From: Verrucomicrobiota bacterium
GTDB lineage: Bacteria; Verrucomicrobiota; Verrucomicrobiia; Limisphaerales; PALSA-1396
Direction: 5' to 3'
DNA length: 64,000 bases
Assembly (NCBI GenBank): GCA_016200005.1
Contig: JACQFP010000053.1
Coordinates: 124,001 to 188,000, forward strand
Each line of letters starts with the position of its first letter. The stretch's first letter is position 1. Position numbers and translations under genes: made by a program. Shown here piece after piece: positions 6,758 through 15,953 of this stretch. Below the pieces are notes generated by a model, which had not been told where the DNA came from, made no database searches, and saw only the letters and a list, made by a program, of their open reading frames with translations.

Positions 6758-9565
6758 TCACTGGACGACCTCGACGCGGTAGAAGCGCGCCATGGCCGCG
6801 CCATCATCAGTGAAGCTTTGAGTGGACGGCTGCCCCAATGGCGTCGGGTCGATTTCTTCGGCAGCACTCCGTTCAATGGATTGGAAGCCGCCTCCGAGGT
6901 CGCCGTTGGCATCAGGTTCGACTCGGCTGATCCGGTAACGCGTGCCGCCGACGGAGGTCCAAGTCAGAATGAAGCGCCTTTGCTCATCCATTCGCGCGCT
7001 GAGAATCCTCAGGCTCGAGCCGGCATCGCGTGGATCGGTGTTGGCCCAGTATTCCGCCGCGTTGCCGACGCCATCACGATCCTCGTCGCCGTCCGGATTC
7101 GTGAGGCCGTGTTTGGTCATCCAACCGGCGGAAACTCCGTTGGGCAATACATCGGGCGGATTGAATACATTAAGTGAGAAAGTCGCCGGCTCACTGAACA
7201 TCAACCCGTCAAAAACGCGGAAGATGAAGTGATCCGGCCCAGCATAGCCGTGCGCTGCCGTGTAAGTGCATTTGCCCTTTATAGGATCAAAACCGGTGAT
7301 CAGGCCGTGTCCCGGCAGCGAAAAGAGTTGGTATGTCAACACGGCATCCTCGGGATCACTGCCGTGCAATTTCAACGGTCGCGGTGTATCTGCGTGGATC
7401 AGAGCGGCCAGGTTGTTGGCGCTGGGCGGGTAATTCGTGGTGGAGGTGAAATGCCAAATCGGTCCGCTGACAATGTTTGTTCCATCACTCACACTGACCT
7501 GCCACTCGTACAGAGTGCCACGGGCGAGATTTGTCCACGCGAGCGAAGCATTGTTGCCGGAAGGAACTCCGGCCACAGTGCCGAGCACGGCAAAGGGGTT
7601 CGTCGTCGTGCCTTCCCGGCCGTAAAACGTCACGGCTAGATCATTCGTCTCCGGATCGGAAACATTCACCGTCAACTCCGGTGGTGTGGGCACTTCCACC
7701 GCGCAGTCAAGCGGAGCGATCAACACCGGCGGATTCGGTGGATCGTTCAGTTTCTGGATCGTGAAGAAGTCATTGGTGGTGCCGTTCTCGCGAATGAACT
7801 TTGCATCAAGCCGGTTGCCCGAGATGTCAAGGACGAGTGAACCAAGATTGTTCAACGAAATGTACATCGCCGGATGGTTCAACGAGCCGCCGCTGATCTG
7901 CCCGGAACTTCCGACCACCGCATAGACCGCGCCCTGATGCGAAGCCGGACCGCCGGCGGGCTTAGTGTACACGCCGCTGCCTGATTCGCGCCCGCTGCCG
8001 GCGTTCAATTTATTGGTGGTGGAGAGCGTGGACGATTGTCCATAATGACTGTCCAGCAGGAACGACCTTTCATAACAATGGCTGTGTCCGCTCAACACCA
8101 AATCCACGCCATACGCCTCGAGGATCGGCAAGAAATTGCGCCGCATCTGGATCAACTCAATTTCAGCGTCCGAGTTGTGTGAACCCTTGCTGTAAGGCGG
8201 ATGATGCCAGAAGGCGATGATCCAATCTGCCGTCACATCTGCGAGATCGTTGGTAAGCCAGGTGGCCATGGCGCCGTTGGTCGCGCGATTCGCCGTCATC
8301 GAGTCCAGGCAGACGAAGTGGATGTTCGCGTAATTGAACGAGTAATAATGTTCCGTCCCGGACGCCAGGCCGCCGGCTTCCCCGTTCTTGGGAAATGTGA
8401 AAATATTGAAGTAAGGATAGTTGTCGGTGAACGCGGTGGCCTGGGCAGTCTCATGGTTGCCAAGAGTGGACCACAAGACCGTTTTACGCAGCAGGTTGGC
8501 GTAAATATTAAACACAGCGGTTTGGTATTCGCGATCCGTGCCGCTGTCGTAGGCGTTGTCCCCGAGCATCAACCACAAATCCGTGTCACGTCCGGCCGTG
8601 AATTTTTCGTAGGCGTTCCGGACGTTGATCTGGTTCGCGTTGCCCGTGCCCGAATCGCCGATGACCCAGATGCGTGTCGGCTTGCGTGTGCCCGGAATCG
8701 GCGGCGTGGTGAAGAAATGATTCGTGTCACCGCCCGCGAGGTTGGTGCTCACCGTGCCGACGGCATAAAAGTACTTTGTGTTGGGCCGCAATCCCGTCAA
8801 GTTTACCTCGTGTTCAGTGGATGCCGTGTTGACGTCCGCCTGCGAAATCAACTCGGCGAGGTTTGTACCGAAGCGGACGCGACCGCCGGTGGCCACGTCT
8901 GTCCGCCAGCGAACCACGAGGCTCGTGGGTGAGGCGCTTTGCAAGTAAGGTCCGCGCGTGACCCGGGCTGAAATCCCGCTTACCAGACTCGCCGCCGAAC
9001 CCAACACAATGTCGGAACTGTTCGTCGCCTGCTGATGCACTTCCACCGCCAGAACATTGTCGCCATTTACCAGGTTCGTCAGCGTATCACCGGACAATCC
9101 GAATACATCGTACGCGGACGCATCTCCCACCACTCGCGAACTCAGCGTCTCATAAACCACCGGGCCCGCCGGCATGCCGAGGCGCTGGATTTCGACGCCG
9201 TTCAAATAAAACACGGCACCATCATCAATGAGGTTTGAGAAGACCAGCACGCTGTCCGGTGGCGCGCTGGTCGCCGTAAAGTGCGTGCGGAAATAATACG
9301 TCGCGGCACCCAGTGTCAGCGGCGTGTTTTTGGGCGCCGGTAACGGCGCTGTTTCAACGAACAGCAGTGCTGGTCCGGACGCCCAAGACGAATCGTCAAA
9401 ATCGAACGCAGTCCAGTTGCTGGCATCCAGACTGCCGGCTTGCCAATAACGCCACTCGTTGGTGATGCCGAACAGAAGATTGGTCTGCGCGGCGGCGGCA
9501 CGCGTAGAGATGAATCCGCCGGTTGTGACCAGCAAGGCGACGATTCCAAGTCGGAGCAAAAACAT
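6758..9565 (-). CDS. Secreted purple acid phosphatase-like metallophosphoesterase, modular
   Basis: 935 residues with a signal peptide (MFLLRLGIVALLVTTGG...). Modules in order: a galactose-binding-like beta-sandwich (about 30-190), a fibronectin-like purple acid phosphatase N-domain starting ARVTRGPYLQ, and the calcineurin-like catalytic domain. Metal motifs are GDSG (about 303), GDNAYD (about 332), GNHE (about 370), HHPPY and GHSHCYERS (about 493). Then come an Ig-like domain, a cadherin-like domain, a calcium-loop segment (NPDGDEDRDGVGNAAEYWA) and a C-terminal tail ending ...ARFYRVEVVQ. It probably hydrolyses phosphate esters outside the cell or in the periplasm. The tail is shared with four other secreted proteins in this window. 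Confidence 0.85.
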   Translation of the reverse strand: MFLLRLGIVALLVTTGGFISTRAAAAQTNLLFGITNEWRYWQAGSLDASNWTAFDFDDSSWASGPALLFVETAPLPAPKNTPLTLGAATYYFRTHFTATSAPPDSVLVFSNLIDDGAVFYLNGVEIQRLGMPAGPVVYETLSSRVVGDASAYDVFGLSGDTLTNLVNGDNVLAVEVHQQATNSSDIVLGSAASLVSGISARVTRGPYLQSASPTSLVVRWRTDVATGGRVRFGTNLAELISQADVNTASTEHEVNLTGLRPNTKYFYAVGTVSTNLAGGDTNHFFTTPPIPGTRKPTRIWVIGDSGTGNANQINVRNAYEKFTAGRDTDLWLMLGDNAYDSGTDREYQTAVFNIYANLLRKTVLWSTLGNHETAQATAFTDNYPYFNIFTFPKNGEAGGLASGTEHYYSFNYANIHFVCLDSMTANRATNGAMATWLTNDLADVTADWIIAFWHHPPYSKGSHNSDAEIELIQMRRNFLPILEAYGVDLVLSGHSHCYERSFLLDSHYGQSSTLSTTNKLNAGSGRESGSGVYTKPAGGPASHQGAVYAVVGSSGQISGGSLNHPAMYISLNNLGSLVLDISGNRLDAKFIRENGTTNDFFTIQKLNDPPNPPVLIAPLDCAVEVPTPPELTVNVSDPETNDLAVTFYGREGTTTNPFAVLGTVAGVPSGNNASLAWTNLARGTLYEWQVSVSDGTNIVSGPIWHFTSTTNYPPSANNLAALIHADTPRPLKLHGSDPEDAVLTYQLFSLPGHGLITGFDPIKGKCTYTAAHGYAGPDHFIFRVFDGLMFSEPATFSLNVFNPPDVLPNGVSAGWMTKHGLTNPDGDEDRDGVGNAAEYWANTDPRDAGSSLRILSARMDEQRRFILTWTSVGGTRYRISRVEPDANGDLGGGFQSIERSAAEEIDPTPLGQPSTQSFTDDGAAMARFYRVEVVQ

Positions 9566-9709
9566 ACGTCGGGGGCGAACCGGCTTCGCAGGCAGGTTGC
9601 GAGAATTGCGGAGACGGTATCATAACCGGCCAGAAAGTCACGACAAACCTAGAGCACAGGATTGAAATCCGGCTGAGGTGCCACATAAGTGAGCGATCAA
9701 CAAATGAGG

Positions 9710-9735
9710 AACCCTGCCGGTCACCCAGCAGGGTT
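9710..9735 (-). terminator. Stem-loop downstream of tRNA-fMet
   Basis: Perfect 8-bp stem (AACCCTGC / GCAGGGTT) with a 10-nt loop, a few bases past the tRNA 3' end on the minus strand. Only a weak T-run follows, so termination is likely but not certain. Confidence 0.55.
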
Positions 9736-9737
9736 CA

Positions 9738-9818
<81 letters not shown>

Positions 9819-10155
9819 ATCAACTGCGCTCAATATACCCGCCGTTTCGTTGCTCGCGCAAGCTATTTAGGGTGAAAGTCGGCAAACCGACTTTTTGTGC
9901 CAAATGACCATCAAAACCAGCTTGCAATTCCCAACCCACTGCCGAACCCACATCGATTCGCCACAGTTTCGAGCAGCAGACCCATCATGCGGCTGGTCAG
10001 TGGCGCCCTCCGACACCGCCTGAATTCACGGTCCCCGGGCATGGGGGATATCCCCCCGTTGTAACGGCAGGGTTTCGACGCTTACTCTCACAAGTCCGGC
10101 ACCGCACGATCAGCGGTGCCGACCCCGAACCCAAACTTAAAACGGAAAGAAAAAA
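9819..10155 (+). other. Gene-free leader upstream of the four-module secreted protein, with hairpins
   Basis: 337 bp without a supported gene. It holds a terminator-like stem (9875-9882 with 9887-9894, followed by T's on the plus strand), a G/C palindrome GGGGGATATCCCCC near 10043, and a perfect 9-bp stem CGGCACCGC / GCGGTGCCG (10097-10121) about 35 nt before the start codon. The last could lie in the 5' untranslated RNA. No known riboswitch was recognised. Confidence 0.5.
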
Positions 10156-12708
10156 ATGAATGCTCCAAAACAAAGTCCCAAACCAAATTGCGTCGTTCAA
10201 CCGTCAGATGACTTGCCTACGAACAGGGAAAGCTCGTCCACAGCAAGAAAACCGCAGACTTCCTTCACCTTGCCTTTGTGCCTGATGGCCTTTATTTCCC
10301 TGCTATTCGGAACGCCTTCGACCCGCGCTGCTTTACTGCCCAAGAACTTCTGGGTGAATCCGGCTTTCGAGCTTGGCAGTAACCTCAACCAAACCGACGG
10401 CACCGTTTCCAATTGGAGTCGCGGAGGTGGCGATTCGACCATCTGCCAGGTGATCACCAATAACTCCGTGAGTTCAAGTCATTCATTGGCGGTCATCGAC
10501 GCCAATAGCGGCCCCGACGGTTACGGCGAGTGGTACTCCGACCTCACTTTTAGCGGCCAAGCTTACCCCGGCGACACGTTGGATATCCAGTGGTATGAAA
10601 TGTATAACCTCGACAGTCCTGAGATGCGCTTAACCGTGCTATTTTTCAATGCCGCCGACTCAGTCGTTGGACAAACCCACTTTGTCACGACCAACGCGAC
10701 CAGCGGCGGATGGGTGAGCACCATCGAAGATTCCACATTTACGAAGCGAAATGAGACCTTATCCGTGCCGCTCGGCGCGGTGAAAATGCGCTGTTCTCTG
10801 GTCTCCGGCGGTCCCGCAGCCACCACCGGGGTCATGATCATTGACGACTTATCCGTGGCGCGCTCACCCGTGCCGAACCTACTGTTCGGCAACTTCTGGG
10901 TGAATCCATCGTTCGAGCTCGGCGTTAACCTCGACCAAACGAACGGGACTCCTTCAAATTGGAATCGCGGAGGCGGTGACACGACGATCGATCAAGTCCT
11001 TACTAATAATTACGCCAGCTCAAATCATTCGTTGGCCGTCATTGATACCAATACTACTGGCAGCGGTTACGGCGAGTGGTACTCGGACGTGACTCTCAGC
11101 GGCAATGCCAGCCCCGGTGACACGTTGAATATCCAATGGTTCGAAATGTATAACATCAGCGCCGCCGAGATGCGCTTGTCAGTGCTGTTTTTTGACGGAG
11201 CGGATGTGGTCGTTGGACAAACCCATTTTGTCACCTCCGGCACCACTAACGCCGGATGGCTAGGCACCATCGCGGATTCGACGTTTACGAAGCGCAATGG
11301 GTCCGTGTTGGTGCCGACCGGCGCGGTGAAGATGCGCTGTTCCCTGGTATCCGGCGGTGACGCATCCATTACCGGGGTGATGCTCGTTGATGATTTATCG
11401 GTGGCGCGCGTGGCGCCTACGGTGTCGGGCAACTTCTGGTTGAACTCGACTTTCGAGACCGGTACCAGCCTCGATCAACCTACCGGCACGCCCGCAAATT
11501 GGAATCGCGGTGGCAGCGATGGCTCGATTGATCAGGTCACCACCAACAAATCTGTCAGCCCCACACATGCTCTGGCAGTTGTGGATACCAATGCCACTGG
11601 TTACGGGGAGTGGTATGCGGACGTTTTGCTCAGCGGCCACGCCAACCCGGGCGACCGGTTGGATGTCCAGTGGTCTGAAATGTATGGCATCACCAATGGA
11701 AGCATGCGGGTGACGGTCGGGTTTCGCACTGCCGGCGACGCTTTCATCTCGGAAACTAGTTTCAACGTGTCCGGCAATAGTGCCGGGTGGCTGGGCACCA
11801 TCGCTGGCTCTACCTTTGTGGCGCGACAACAAGACGTGGTGGTGCCTGCGGGCGCGGGGAAGATTCGTGTTCAACTGGCCTCCGCCGGTCCCGTCGCAAC
11901 CGTCGGCGTCATGGTCATCGACGATTTGACCGTGGCCCTTCATCCCTCGACCGTCCTGGCGGGGAACTTCTTCCCGAATCCGACGTTCGAGAATGGCGAT
12001 CAGTTGGACAATCCCACGGCCGCAACGCCGGCCGGCATTTGGAATCGCGGCGGGGGTGATAGTTCGATTGATCAGGTCAGCGCGGGCAACTCCGTCAGCC
12101 CAACCCACTCATTGTCTTTGTTGGACAACAATACCGCCGGCAACGGGTACGGCGAGTGGTACGGGTTTCTCACCCTGTCCGGCGTCGGAACTGACGACGT
12201 GCTCGATCTGCAATGGTTCCAACTCTACAGCGTGACGAATGGGGCTATGCGTTTGAGCTTCAGGTTTACCGATGCCGGGAATGGTGAGTTGGGATTCGCC
12301 AACGATTTCAACACGTCTGGCGAAAGTAGCCCGGACTGGACGGGAAGCATCGCCACATCGCCCTTCGAGCGGCGTAACGAAAGGCTACTGGTGCCTGCGG
12401 GCGCCGTGAAACTCCGGGTGAACTTCGCCTCCGGCGGTGCCGGGAGCGTGACGGGTACGATGTTGATCGACGATTTGTCAGTGCGGCTCAGCGTGCCGAA
12501 CATTACATCGTTTGTGCCTGATTCGGGTGGCTTCAATCTGACTTGGGACAGCATGCCGAGCAAGACTTACAAAGTTCAATTCGCGACCACTCTGGGTTCT
12601 TGGGGGGACCTCGCAACTGGCCTGGCTTCGGGCGGCCTCACAACGTCGTATTTGGACACTGCCATCCATGCTGGCACTGCCGGCTTCTATCGCGTCGTTC
12701 AGGAGTAA
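10156..12708 (+). CDS. Secreted protein with four tandem GNFW-type beta-sandwich modules
   Basis: 850 residues. A long basic N-region (about 36 residues) precedes the hydrophobic signal segment FTLPLCLMAFISLLFG; a GGAAAG ribosome site precedes the ATG. Four repeats of about 180 residues begin near 63, 245, 425 and 603. Each opens NFW-x-N-P/S-x-FE, then NWNRGG-x-D, HSLAV-x-D-x-N, GYGEWY and ends with a ...VMIIDDLSV strand, a layout like carbohydrate-binding jelly-roll domains. The last about 70 residues form a different tail (LTWDSMPSKTYKVQF ... FYRVVQE). No catalytic domain was seen, so it probably binds a glycan. A single copy of the same module starts the protein at 26036. Function is inferred, not recognised from a named family. 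Confidence 0.75.
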   Translation: MNAPKQSPKPNCVVQPSDDLPTNRESSSTARKPQTSFTLPLCLMAFISLLFGTPSTRAALLPKNFWVNPAFELGSNLNQTDGTVSNWSRGGGDSTICQVITNNSVSSSHSLAVIDANSGPDGYGEWYSDLTFSGQAYPGDTLDIQWYEMYNLDSPEMRLTVLFFNAADSVVGQTHFVTTNATSGGWVSTIEDSTFTKRNETLSVPLGAVKMRCSLVSGGPAATTGVMIIDDLSVARSPVPNLLFGNFWVNPSFELGVNLDQTNGTPSNWNRGGGDTTIDQVLTNNYASSNHSLAVIDTNTTGSGYGEWYSDVTLSGNASPGDTLNIQWFEMYNISAAEMRLSVLFFDGADVVVGQTHFVTSGTTNAGWLGTIADSTFTKRNGSVLVPTGAVKMRCSLVSGGDASITGVMLVDDLSVARVAPTVSGNFWLNSTFETGTSLDQPTGTPANWNRGGSDGSIDQVTTNKSVSPTHALAVVDTNATGYGEWYADVLLSGHANPGDRLDVQWSEMYGITNGSMRVTVGFRTAGDAFISETSFNVSGNSAGWLGTIAGSTFVARQQDVVVPAGAGKIRVQLASAGPVATVGVMVIDDLTVALHPSTVLAGNFFPNPTFENGDQLDNPTAATPAGIWNRGGGDSSIDQVSAGNSVSPTHSLSLLDNNTAGNGYGEWYGFLTLSGVGTDDVLDLQWFQLYSVTNGAMRLSFRFTDAGNGELGFANDFNTSGESSPDWTGSIATSPFERRNERLLVPAGAVKLRVNFASGGAGSVTGTMLIDDLSVRLSVPNITSFVPDSGGFNLTWDSMPSKTYKVQFATTLGSWGDLATGLASGGLTTSYLDTAIHAGTAGFYRVVQE

Positions 12709-12730
12709 AGGCCGTGGCGGAAACTTCTTT

Positions 12731-12812
12731 CCGGCGGGGAGAGTACCCGCCGGAGTGAGATAAAAAGCAGGGCTGCCTGTGCAGAGTTCGTATTCTGCCA
12801 TGCAGCCCTGCT
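12731..12812 (+). terminator. Two stem-loops after the four-module gene
   Basis: First stem CCGGCGGG / CCCGCCGG (12731-12753) with a 7-nt loop. Second, larger stem AGCAGGGCTGC / GCAGCCCTGCT (12766-12812) with an inner GCAGA/TCTGC pair. No long T-tract follows, so they may be RNA-processing or intergenic palindromes rather than strong terminators. Confidence 0.5.
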
Positions 12813-12965
12813 GACTGAAATGATTGCTTTATCGAGCGCACGGCCTTGCGGAATTAATGAGTGACGACCGGCCAAATCACTCTCGTAAACTGTGTCAACC
12901 TGTGCCCCTATGTTTCAGCGCGAGCGAAGAGGTCGATCACGTCGTGTCCGATGGTTAGTCCAATT

Positions 12966-15131
12966 ATGAAAAACTCTTCCTTCGTTCTGCGAATCCTGCC
13001 AGTCGTTGCCTGGTTGGTGACGACGGGAGATGCAGGGTGCCTCGGCGCGGTTGAGGAGACTTTGCAATCGAGGATCCCTCGCGTTGAGCGGATGCCGAAT
13101 CTTCCGCAGCCGTTTGCGATGCGCGATTGGTCCCAACTGACTCGTGATTACCTCGACCTCGTGTTCGATTTCGAAAAGCGCGGCGAGCATCTGCCGCTCG
13201 TCGGTTGGCTCGATGCGGGCCGCACGATGGTATCGTTCCCGTCTTATGTCGGCGGGCCGAACGATCCGGAGGCCGTCAACTATCTTGCGGCGGTTGTCAG
13301 CGGGTCACTTGTCGGCTTGGACATGCGGAATTATCGCGGTCATGACTGGGTGACGTTAGGGACAAATTTCTTCAACGTGGAAGAAGGGGTTTACGTGAAC
13401 CGCCCGCACGGTAGCACAGGGGGCTCATTTTGGTATGACGTTTTTCCCAATGTTCTCTTCTACCAGCTCTACGAGCTGTATCCGGGCAATCCTGCACGCG
13501 ACAAGCAGGCGCGCTCGGCGGCGCAGAAGTGGTATGAAGCTTGTGTGGCGTTAGGCGGTAAAACCGACCCACACGCACTGCCGAATTTCGATCACACCGG
13601 ATTGAATCTGAAAACCATGAAGCCGACGGAGCAGGGGCGGATCGAACCGGAAGGCGCCGCCGGCATCGCGTGGCTCGAATACATGGCGTGGCTGAAATTC
13701 AAAGACTCGCGCTTCCTGACCGCCGCAGACTGGGCCATCCGTTCACTGGAGGAAAGGCCGGTCGCTAAAAGTCCCCTCTATGAAGTTCTGCTGCCCTATG
13801 GCGCCCTGATCGCCGCACGCATGAACGCCGAACTGGGTCGTCATTACGATGTCGCCAAGCTGGTGAATGCTTGCTTTGAACCGCGCGGCCAGCCTCAAGC
13901 CCGACCGGGATGGGGAGTCATAGCGGATCGCTGGAATGGGCTGGATGCGGATGGCCTGGTCGGCAGTACCACGGACGGCGAAGGCTATGCGTTTGCCATG
14001 AACACGTTTCAATGGGCGGGCGCATTGGTGCCGTTGGCGCGCTATGACTCGCGATACGCGCGGGACATCGGCAAGTGGACGCTGAACCTGGCGAATGCCG
14101 CGCGTCTTTTCTATCCCAACGCCCACGACGCCGGGCACCAATCGAGTTACGCCTGGGCCCAAGCGCATGACGCCAAATCGGTGATTGCCTACGAAGGAAT
14201 CCGCAAGTGGAAGCGCGGCGCGGCGACCGCCCGTGCCGATTACCGTACGGTGCGGGGAAAAATCGTGGAGGGAAGTTTCGCGTCCACACATTTTCGGAGC
14301 GACGTGCCGCCCGATCGTGAGGTATTCGAAGAGGCGTCCGGCAATGGGCCGCCGTTTGAACATATCTGGGAGTTCACCCTTCCCGAGGCGCGGTCAAAGT
14401 GGCTCGTGGTGGCGGCAGACCGCATTAATGGCGGACATGCTGGCAATGTCTTCCGGTTTTCTTACGCGAGCCGTCCTGATGGCCCGTACACGCCCGCTTT
14501 CTCGGTGGCCGGCTCAGGTCCCGCTCAGGTGGTTGAACTGCCCGCCGCGCTTCAGACCAAACTCTACGTCAAGGTGGAGAGCAGTGACCGATCGGCCGGT
14601 TGGAGCGGCCCGGACCGGCTATCGGTGGACGCCATGGCGATTTCCTATCAATCCAGTATCGGCCCGTTTGCCCAAGGTGACTTGGTGGTTACATTCATTG
14701 ACCTCCTCAAAGAAGCCACCGTTCCCATTGTGCTCTATCGCCCCGCTGCGGCCGCGACCGACCTGGGTCTTTATGGCAGTTCGCATGTGGGAATTCTTGG
14801 CGGCATCATCAAGCCAACCAACGTCGAAAAAATTCTGCAATTGGACCTTCTGAAAACGGATTACTTCCACGCCAAAGCGTATCCCACCTACCTCTATTAC
14901 AACCCCTACCCTTCAACCAAGACAGTGGAGATCGCTGTCGGGGCAGAGGCGAGGGATATTTACGATGCGGCCAGCGATCAATTTCTCCAAAAGAACGTTT
15001 TCGGTCGCGCGCGCATCACCATCCCGTCAGACACCGCGAGGATCGTGGTGCTCACTCCGGTGGGAGGGAAAATATTGCGCGAGGGAAAACGGACTCTGAT
15101 CGACAATGTCATCGTGCGTTACAGGGATTAG
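12966..15131 (+). CDS. Secreted helical-domain protein, putative glycan-active, paralogue of the protein at 26036
   Basis: 721 residues from the ATG at 12966, chosen because it opens a signal peptide (MKNSSFVLRILPVVAWLV). The core looks like an (alpha/alpha) barrel. Shared motifs with the protein at 26036 are SYVG-x-P-x-D, FWYD-x-FP (WYDIFP there), GIAWLEYMA, ARMNAELGR, PGWG, then G-S-T-T-D-x-x-G-Y-A-F and LFYP. About 150 residues (roughly 414-565) form an inserted beta-sandwich absent from the paralogue (FEHIWEFTLPEARSKW...). The C-terminal beta domain includes KAYPTYLYYNPYP. I do not recognise a named glycoside hydrolase family. The context (four-module binder upstream, GH130 and permease downstream) suggests glycan processing. 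Confidence 0.7.
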   Translation: MKNSSFVLRILPVVAWLVTTGDAGCLGAVEETLQSRIPRVERMPNLPQPFAMRDWSQLTRDYLDLVFDFEKRGEHLPLVGWLDAGRTMVSFPSYVGGPNDPEAVNYLAAVVSGSLVGLDMRNYRGHDWVTLGTNFFNVEEGVYVNRPHGSTGGSFWYDVFPNVLFYQLYELYPGNPARDKQARSAAQKWYEACVALGGKTDPHALPNFDHTGLNLKTMKPTEQGRIEPEGAAGIAWLEYMAWLKFKDSRFLTAADWAIRSLEERPVAKSPLYEVLLPYGALIAARMNAELGRHYDVAKLVNACFEPRGQPQARPGWGVIADRWNGLDADGLVGSTTDGEGYAFAMNTFQWAGALVPLARYDSRYARDIGKWTLNLANAARLFYPNAHDAGHQSSYAWAQAHDAKSVIAYEGIRKWKRGAATARADYRTVRGKIVEGSFASTHFRSDVPPDREVFEEASGNGPPFEHIWEFTLPEARSKWLVVAADRINGGHAGNVFRFSYASRPDGPYTPAFSVAGSGPAQVVELPAALQTKLYVKVESSDRSAGWSGPDRLSVDAMAISYQSSIGPFAQGDLVVTFIDLLKEATVPIVLYRPAAAATDLGLYGSSHVGILGGIIKPTNVEKILQLDLLKTDYFHAKAYPTYLYYNPYPSTKTVEIAVGAEARDIYDAASDQFLQKNVFGRARITIPSDTARIVVLTPVGGKILREGKRTLIDNVIVRYRD

Positions 15132-15136
15132 GAAAA

Positions 15137-15162
15137 ATTCGGGTCGTGTCCTAATTCGACGG
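15137..15162 (+). repeat. Left end of an inverted repeat bounding the 15.1-17.3 kb island
   Basis: Near-match, in inverted orientation, to 17240-17266. The core on the other strand reads AATTAGGACACGACC. A further related site, AAATTAGAGCACTACC, occurs at 25958-25973. Confidence 0.6.
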
Positions 15163-15248
15163 AAGTCCGTCTGCTTTTGCGCGAGAGCTAGCTGTTTCCG
15201 TTTCCCCCTGTTGGGGCGGGAACAAAATGAGATTGCTGGGGGAACAAA

Positions 15249-15953
15249 ATGCAGGAATCAATTGTCTTGCACGCCGCCGACAGGAACAATAAGTTAACGC
15301 ACAGACTGAACTCGTCGGTCAAGAACATGCCATTGAAACTACCAAGCTTTAGAAAATCGCGCTGCCAGATGCTAACGGCTTGCGGCGAAATTGTGGACGC
15401 CGCGGATTTCAGCATCGAGCGTTTGGTAAAGAAGAAAACTCTCAGTGCATCATACAAAGCGGCTGATGAAAGAGCCTCCATACGCATCTTCAGTGGAGGA
15501 AAGAAAGGAAATCATCTTCATATCGACATAGCCACCCCCGCGTTCTTTGGCGGCAAAGTGCCAAAGGCCACTCACAAAAGGTCGGATATCGATGCAATTC
15601 TGAACCAAGTTATTGGGATGAAAGTCAACGTAGGCGTGCGGGGTATGTTTGTAGCGCCCGTTGAATCCTTGCCGGCAGACGGTGTCATTCGCTCGCTTTC
15701 AGTTCAGAAGACATCTGGGAAAGTGGGCCTCAAAATGACAGGTGGCACGGTGTCAGTCGAGGGTGCGCCGATCCGAAAAATGGAATGGTCGCTAATCCAG
15801 AACGGGAAGCGCGTTCGGGTTGCCGTTTGGGCAGATAAGTCGCAATTGATTCACGAGGATTACCTCGTCGACTTGCTGAAGTGGATAGAGTCAACGTTTG
15901 ATACTTTTGTGCTCGGAAAAGAATCTCATGCCTACGATAAAGAACAGAATTGA
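15249..15953 (+). CDS. Hypothetical protein
   Basis: 234 residues from the ATG at 15249 (GGGGG 7 nt upstream); an internal ATG at 15327 is the alternative. No known domain. The middle looks beta-rich with basic strands (IRIFSGGKKGNHLHIDIATPAFFGGK), and the end carries a helix with an acidic C-terminus (LVDLLKWIESTFDTF). No signal peptide, so probably cytoplasmic. It overlaps the next gene by 26 bp, so these genes probably form one transcript. Lies in an island bounded by inverted repeats beside restriction-gene debris, hence possibly a defence or mobile-element gene; that is a guess from place only. Confidence 0.5.
   Translation: MQESIVLHAADRNNKLTHRLNSSVKNMPLKLPSFRKSRCQMLTACGEIVDAADFSIERLVKKKTLSASYKAADERASIRIFSGGKKGNHLHIDIATPAFFGGKVPKATHKRSDIDAILNQVIGMKVNVGVRGMFVAPVESLPADGVIRSLSVQKTSGKVGLKMTGGTVSVEGAPIRKMEWSLIQNGKRVRVAVWADKSQLIHEDYLVDLLKWIESTFDTFVLGKESHAYDKEQN

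Noticed and set aside
9875-9897. Strong terminator for a plus-strand gene
   Set aside because: The stem and T-run are good, but no plus-strand gene ends upstream; kept only as a structural element in the leader.
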